64,000 nt of DNA from NCBI RefSeq assembly GCF_023973145.1, contig NZ_CP099546.1, forward strand, positions 1,612,001 to 1,676,000, given 5' to 3'. Both the position numbers and the translations under genes were made by a program. The stretch is from Natronosalvus vescus. Its GTDB lineage: Archaea > Halobacteriota > Halobacteria > Halobacteriales > Natrialbaceae. Every line of letters begins with the position of its first letter. Within the stretch, counting starts at the first letter, position 1. Positions 59,460 through 64,000 of the stretch are shown here, in pieces. The notes beneath the pieces were generated by a model. It made no database searches and was not told the origin of the DNA. It was given only the letters and a program-made list of their open reading frames with translations.

Positions 59460-61637
59460 CTACCGCTTGTCGTCGACCGCCGCCCGTGCGTCCTCGAGGT
59501 GGCGGCGTTCGACGACCACCTCGTCGGCGCGGTCGTTCGCTTCCGCCGGGCCGTACTTCGTCGCGACCTCCCGAATCGCCCGCATCGAGGCGTCGCGGAC
59601 GAGCGCCTCGAGGTCGGCGCCGGTGTACCCCTCGAGGTCGGCGGCCACCTCGTCCAGGTCGACGTCGTCGGCGAACGGTTTGCCGCGGCTGTGTACCTCG
59701 AGAATCTCGCGGCGGGCCTCGAGATCCGGTTCGGGAACGAGCACGTGGGTGTCGAGTCGGCCGGGGCGCAAGAGTGCGGGATCGAGGTGCTCCTTGCGGT
59801 TGGTCGCTGCGAGCACGACGAGGTTCGGGTTCTCCCGCATTCCGTCGAGTTCTGTCAGCAGCTGTGAGACGACCCGTTCTGTCACCTCGTGGCTGTCCGC
59901 GCCGCGGCTGGCGGCGATGGCGTCGATCTCGTCGAAGAAGACGATGGATGGTGCTGCCTGTCGGGCGCGCTCGAAGACTTTTCGGATCGCTTTCTCGGAC
60001 TCGCCGACGTAGCGATCGACGATTTCGGGGCCGTCGACCCGGACGAAGTTGACGTCGGTCTCGCCGGCGAGTGCCCGCGCGAGCAGGGTCTTCCCGGTTC
60101 CCGGCGGGCCGTACAACAGCACGCCGGATGGCGGATCGGTGTTCGTCCGTTCGAAGAGCGTCTCGTAGGTCAGCGGCCACTCGACGGACTCCCGAAGCAC
60201 CTGTTTGGCGTCCTCGAGGCCACCGACGTCGTCGAAGTCCATGTTTGGCGACTCCGCGACGTACTCCCGCATGGCCGACGGTTCGACGGCCGCCAGCGCC
60301 GTGTCGAAGTGGGTCTTGGTTACGGTCGGGTTCGTACTCCAGGTGGCACGCTCCTCGGCGTCGGTCGGTCGGCCGCGGATCGCCGCCATCGCGGCCTCCG
60401 TGACGACTGCGTCGAGGTCAGCACCGACGAAGCCGTGGGTGCGACTGGCGATTTTCTCGATGCTCACCCCTTCGTCGAGGGGCATCCCGCGGGTGTGTAC
60501 CTCGAGGATCTCGCGGCGACCGTCCCTGTCGGGGACGCCGATCTGGATCTCACGGTCGAAGCGCCCGCCGCGACGGAGCGCGGGGTCGATCGAGTCGACC
60601 CGATTCGTGGCCCCGATAACGATGACCTCACCGCGGGCGTCGAGACCGTCCATGAGGGTGAGCAACTGGCCGACGATCCGGTTCTCGGCGTCACCCTCGT
60701 CGTTTCGCGTGCCCGCGATGGAGTCGATTTCGTCGAAGAAGATGATCGTCGGGGCGTTCTCGCGGGCCTCCTCGAACGTCCGGCGAAGCTGTTCTTCGGA
60801 CTCGCCTTTGTACTTCGACATGATCTCCGGGCCGGAGATGGTGACGAAGTTTGCTTCGACCTCGTTGGCGACCGCGCGGGCGATAAGGGTCTTCCCGGTG
60901 CCGGGCGGGCCGTAGAGGAGGACGCCCGAGGGTGGATCCACGCCGAGGCGTTTGAACAACTCGGGCTCCGAGAGCGGCAGTTCGATCATCTCTCGCACCT
61001 GCTCGAGTTCCTCGTCGAGGCCGCCGATGTCCTCGTAGGTCACGCCGGATGGCCGATCCGGCTTCGAGGGTTCAGACGGTGAGGCGGACGGCTGAGACGG
61101 CATCGACGGCCCGGAGCCGTCTGTATCGTCGAACACGAGGACGGTCGTCGAGCCGGTGATGCGGACGTCACCGGCGGGCTCGGTTTCGACGACGCTGAAC
61201 GGCTCCGGCGCGACGCCCTCTATACGGATCTGTTCGCCGGCTTTGATCGGCCGGTTCCGGAGTTTCTGGTTGGCGACGCGCTCGGCGAGCCGTGATTCGG
61301 CGTCGCTCAGCGATGGTGGTGGAGACAGCGTTACCGTTTCTGCCTCCCGGATTAATGTCTTGTCGGCGGCCATCACTCGGACTGTATCACCGACGTTGAC
61401 GCCAGCATTCGCTCGCGTGTCGCCGTCGATCTGTACCACCTGTTCGGGTATCGCCGGATCGGCCGGCCACATCTTCGCGACGGTCTGTGTCTCGCCCTCG
61501 ATCACGACCGTGTCGCCGCTCAACACGCCGAGCTTTCGTCTGGCTAACTCCGGGATGCGAGCGACGCCACGACCTGCATCGCGCTTTTCGGCCGCGCGAA
61601 CCGTCAGCGTCACACCATCGTCGTCCGACTCGCTCAT
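59460..61637 (-). CDS. CDC48/p97-family AAA+ ATPase
   Basis: This 725-aa hexameric unfoldase has an N domain (residues 9-170, AAEKRDAGRGVARIPELARR), a Ser/Pro-rich linker (175-198), and two AAA+ modules. Walker A sites are GPPGTGKT at 243-250 and 510-517, and Walker B FFDEID occurs twice. Arginine-finger regions read RRGGRFDREIQIGVPDRDGR and LRPGRLDTHVLVPEPD. It feeds substrates to the proteasome or extracts proteins from complexes. The ATG at 61637 begins the N domain; an earlier in-frame ATG at 61802 overlaps the divergent gene's promoter and adds no domain. Confidence 0.96.
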   Translation of the reverse strand: MSESDDDGVTLTVRAAEKRDAGRGVARIPELARRKLGVLSGDTVVIEGETQTVAKMWPADPAIPEQVVQIDGDTRANAGVNVGDTVRVMAADKTLIREAETVTLSPPPSLSDAESRLAERVANQKLRNRPIKAGEQIRIEGVAPEPFSVVETEPAGDVRITGSTTVLVFDDTDGSGPSMPSQPSASPSEPSKPDRPSGVTYEDIGGLDEELEQVREMIELPLSEPELFKRLGVDPPSGVLLYGPPGTGKTLIARAVANEVEANFVTISGPEIMSKYKGESEEQLRRTFEEARENAPTIIFFDEIDSIAGTRNDEGDAENRIVGQLLTLMDGLDARGEVIVIGATNRVDSIDPALRRGGRFDREIQIGVPDRDGRREILEVHTRGMPLDEGVSIEKIASRTHGFVGADLDAVVTEAAMAAIRGRPTDAEERATWSTNPTVTKTHFDTALAAVEPSAMREYVAESPNMDFDDVGGLEDAKQVLRESVEWPLTYETLFERTNTDPPSGVLLYGPPGTGKTLLARALAGETDVNFVRVDGPEIVDRYVGESEKAIRKVFERARQAAPSIVFFDEIDAIAASRGADSHEVTERVVSQLLTELDGMRENPNLVVLAATNRKEHLDPALLRPGRLDTHVLVPEPDLEARREILEVHSRGKPFADDVDLDEVAADLEGYTGADLEALVRDASMRAIREVATKYGPAEANDRADEVVVERRHLEDARAAVDDKR

Positions 61638-61866
61638 GATCGTTCCTTGCAGTCGAACGACCTTGAGAATTGCCCACGTCGATGCGGACTCGAGACAATC
61701 GATAGGCTTCTTGCCCGGGCGTGGAAAAGCCAGGTATGGTGTGTCCGGGAACCGAAGTTCGCACTGACATCGACCGCCTCCGCTCTGTCGATCGGTCTTC
61801 ATCTACTGGGTCAATCGTGTGTCGTACCCACCGACGGATACGCTGGCACGGATGGGGACGATAACG

Positions 61867-62376
61867 ATGTTCGGACGGATGCGCGAGGACGTTCGCGCGA
61901 TGGCCGAACGCGATCCGGCTGCGAAAAGTGCTCTCGAGGTGTTCCTCTGTTATCCCGGGTTACACGCCCTCTGGATGCATCGACTCGCCCACCAACTGTG
62001 GCGTGGCAACTGGCGACTGCTCGCTCGAGTCCTCTCACAACTCGCCCGGTTTCTGACGGGGGTCGAAATCCATCCCGCCGCACGGATCGGCCGGCGGGTA
62101 ACGATCGACCACGGCATGGGCGTCGTTATCGGCGAAACGGCGATCGTCGGCGAGGACGTCCACCTGTATCACGGCGTCACTCTCGGTGGGGCGACGAACG
62201 AACCGGTGAAGCGGCATCCGACGCTCGAGGACGGGGTACTCGTCGGGGCCAATGCGACACTGCTCGGCGACATCACCATCGGCGATGAGGCGACCGTGGG
62301 CGCCGGTTCTGTCGTCACGGACTCCGTCGAGCCAGGTGCGACCGTTGCCGGCGTACCGGCCCGGAGAGTGGACTGA
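61867..62376 (+). CDS. cysE: Serine O-acetyltransferase
   Basis: This is a 169-aa protein from the ATG at 61867; in-frame alternatives are an ATG at 61852 and a GTG at 61819. It acetylates serine to O-acetylserine, the substrate of cysteine synthase. The N-terminal helices ([34 protein letters not shown]) precede the hexapeptide beta-helix with [20 protein letters not shown], the catalytic His region, [15 protein letters not shown], and [10 protein letters not shown]. It is the short SAT form. It is divergent from cdc48, and the cysK gene lies 12 kb upstream. Confidence 0.9.
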   Translation: MFGRMREDVRAMAERDPAAKSALEVFLCYPGLHALWMHRLAHQLWRGNWRLLARVLSQLARFLTGVEIHPAARIGRRVTIDHGMGVVIGETAIVGEDVHLYHGVTLGGATNEPVKRHPTLEDGVLVGANATLLGDITIGDEATVGAGSVVTDSVEPGATVAGVPARRVD

Positions 62377-62562
62377 TCGGCTCTGGCGGAACTGTTTTCG
62401 GGAATCGTTTCATGACCACCGACGAGAGCCTCGAGTGAACGACCTCGATCCCGGAGCGGAGCGACACCGATTCCGGAGCAGGACGACATCGATCACGGAT
62501 CCGACTGACGATCGTCCTGTACCGCTAAGGGGTTCGAGCCCCGAGACACACTCGAGACGTAC

Positions 62563-63465
62563 ATGTCGCCCTCGCACGACCGAACGAATCCACCCGACTC
62601 GTCGCGAACGCCGGCAGCTAACGCCGAACTGGCGCTGTTACTCGAGGTTGCAGGGACGCCGAAACCCGGAAACGTCGACCGACGCCGCGATTTTCCCGAC
62701 CTGCGATTCGAACACTTTCTGGCCGGTGCGGTCGGCGCTCGGCCAGGTCTCGAGCGCGCGGAACGCGGCGAGGCGATCGGGGCGACGTTCGAACGAGCCG
62801 TCGAGGGGATGGCAGCACAGCGGGGTGGAAACACCCAGTTTGGTAGTCTCCTGTTGCTCGTCCCCCTCGTCGCCGCGACTCGAGCGGAACGCGAACTGGA
62901 TCACCAGACCGCCAGATCGACCGTCGAGGCGACCACGGTCGAGGACAGCGTCGGGTTCTATCGCGCGTTCGATCACGTCGACGTCTTCGTCGACGACCCG
63001 CCGGCTGACCTCGAGCCACTCGACGCTCGTCGGGGCAAGGATGCGATCCCGGCGCTCGAGGAACGGGGCATAACGCTGTACGACGTGATGGACGCGAGCG
63101 TCCCCGGCGACGACGTCGCCCGGGAGTGGGTCACCGGGTTCGAACGGTCGTTCGAGACCGCCGATCGACTGGCAGCGCTCGATCCGGCCCGTTCGGCGAC
63201 CGACCGCGTCGCCTCGGTGTTCCTCTCCTTGCTCGCGGAGCGGCCGGACACGCTCATCGAGAAGCGTCACGGCGAGACGGTCGCCGCTGACGTCACTGAC
63301 CACGCCACCGACCTTCTCGAGTCGGGTGGCCTCGAGACCGTCCCTGACCGGGTCGACGCCTTCGCGGCCGATCTCGTCGACCGCGGCGTCAATCCGGGAA
63401 CGACGGCCGACATTACCGCTGCGGGGCTGTTCATCGCCCTCGATCGGGGAGGGTTCGACCTGTGA
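62563..63465 (+). CDS. CitG-like triphosphoribosyl-dephospho-CoA synthase family protein
   Basis: This 300-aa protein has the CitG/MdcB domain: LALLLEVAGTPKPGNVDRRR, the FEHFLAGAVGARPGLERAER block, TQFGSLLLLVPLVAATRAER, and the SVFLSLLAERPDTLIEKRHG motif. In bacteria CitG makes the prosthetic-group precursor of citrate lyase, but no lyase genes are here. The stop overlaps the GTG of the DUF447 gene (GTGA), so the pair is coupled. In methanogens and methylotrophs CitG-like and DUF447 proteins occur near methanopterin genes; haloarchaea use folate, so the role here is open. Confidence 0.86.
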   Translation: MSPSHDRTNPPDSSRTPAANAELALLLEVAGTPKPGNVDRRRDFPDLRFEHFLAGAVGARPGLERAERGEAIGATFERAVEGMAAQRGGNTQFGSLLLLVPLVAATRAERELDHQTARSTVEATTVEDSVGFYRAFDHVDVFVDDPPADLEPLDARRGKDAIPALEERGITLYDVMDASVPGDDVAREWVTGFERSFETADRLAALDPARSATDRVASVFLSLLAERPDTLIEKRHGETVAADVTDHATDLLESGGLETVPDRVDAFAADLVDRGVNPGTTADITAAGLFIALDRGGFDL

Positions 63466-64000
63466 GCGATCCCGAGGCCGACGGCGGAGCGGAACACGAT
63501 GGAGAATCGATTGGCTGGCCGATCGACCTGGACGGCGTCGCCGAAACCGTCGTCACGACGCTCGGCCCCAACGGGCTGTGGAACGTCGCAGCCCTCGGCG
63601 TGTTCGCCGGCGACCCCGCTCGAGCCCGCACCTGGGGGAACACCCGGACGCGCCGAAACTTCCACCGGCAGGGCGAGGGCTACGTTCAGTTCGTCCACGA
63701 CCCCGTCGACTTCGTCGACGCCGCCTTGACGATCACCGAACGGGACGACCCCGTCCTCGACTCGGCCGACGCCTGGGTGCGGGTAGCAGTCGAGTCGGTC
63801 GATTCGGGGACGATCGACGGCACCGACTGGGAGGAGTGGACGCTCGAGCCACTCGAGTCGGTAATCGAACACGAGACGGTGACGCCGATCAACCGCGGGT
63901 TCGGTGCTGTCATCGAGGCGACGGTCGCCGCTTCGCGACTGGAAGTCGACGGCTACGATCGGACTGATCTGGAGAGCCGCCTCGATCACGCACTCGACGT
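63462..64000 (+). CDS. DUF447-family protein, cut at the window end
   Basis: The visible ~179 residues begin at a GTG at 63462. An acidic N-terminus (DPEADGGAEHDGESIGWPID) precedes the split-barrel-like flavin-binding fold: VAETVVTTLGPNGLWNVAAL, GNTRTRRNFHRQGEGYVQFV, and HDPVDFVDAALTITERDDPV. The DUF447 family is structurally related to FMN-binding pyridoxamine oxidase-like proteins and is nearly always beside a CitG-like gene in archaea. Function unknown. It continues beyond base 64000. Confidence 0.88.
   Translation, partial: MSDPEADGGAEHDGESIGWPIDLDGVAETVVTTLGPNGLWNVAALGVFAGDPARARTWGNTRTRRNFHRQGEGYVQFVHDPVDFVDAALTITERDDPVLDSADAWVRVAVESVDSGTIDGTDWEEWTLEPLESVIEHETVTPINRGFGAVIEATVAASRLEVDGYDRTDLESRLDHALD

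Overview
The window is chromosomal DNA from an extremely halophilic archaeon (class Halobacteria). The basis is high G+C, strongly acidic proteins with few lysines, leaderless or near-leaderless promoters, and archaeal information-processing genes: secE-spt5, aMBF1, membrane-bound LonB, CDC48, aLhr-type helicase and archaeal TyrRS. Protein similarities recalled from memory point to the Natrialbales, but this is inference. The region looks like core chromosome: I see no insertion sequence, integrase, CRISPR array or rRNA. The one RNA gene is a tRNA-Leu(GAG).

Layout. 1-7.1 kb: the end of menB, a small-molecule kinase, a broken SDR gene, a methyltransferase, a YeiH-type exporter with a tiny membrane protein in front, and PEP synthase. 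7.4-15.8 kb: a 42-aa cysteine-pair protein, a PP-loop synthetase/PHP pair, a GNAT, a Gfo/Idh oxidoreductase, tyrS, two tiny proteins flanking a GGTAC-rich repeat, a YeeE/YedE pair, an AstE-like hydrolase and a cysteine-less MGMT homologue. 15.8-27.7 kb: the lonB-CPBP protease-membrane protein operon, nadM, a SAM hydrolase, tRNA-Leu, aMBF1, AlaX, a sugar-acid dehydratase, a PRC-barrel protein and secE-spt5. 27.7-37.3 kb: a lipoprotein, a C2H2 protein, PHP and Mut7-C proteins, polX, an AN1-rhomboid, endonuclease V, HPP, an acyltransferase, a PRC-barrel protein and purD. 37.4-49.6 kb: prolyl oligopeptidase, thyA-folA, a fructosamine kinase, aconitase, a DUF255 protein, a thioredoxin-like protein and cysteine synthase. 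49.7-64 kb: a SufS-SufU fusion, a hydrolase, thiI, lhr, archaetidylserine decarboxylase, cdc48, cysE, a CitG-like protein and DUF447.

How the genes relate. Sulfur handling recurs: YeiH, the YeeE/YedE pair, CysE, CysK, the SufS-SufU fusion and ThiI. Membrane protein quality control recurs: LonB, CPBP, rhomboid and CDC48. DNA repair and nucleotide supply are represented by PolX, EndoV, Lhr, ThyA, DHFR and PurD.

The most notable observations are the SufS-SufU fusion with a tandem repeat upstream, endonuclease V with His/Asp tracts, an MGMT-family protein with Asp in place of the acceptor Cys, the PHP/PP-loop pair, an AN1-finger rhomboid, a cysteine-containing acidic coding remnant upstream of secE, and a repeated pattern of acidic in-frame repeats inside conserved enzymes. 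I did not find one large, clearly new multigene system.
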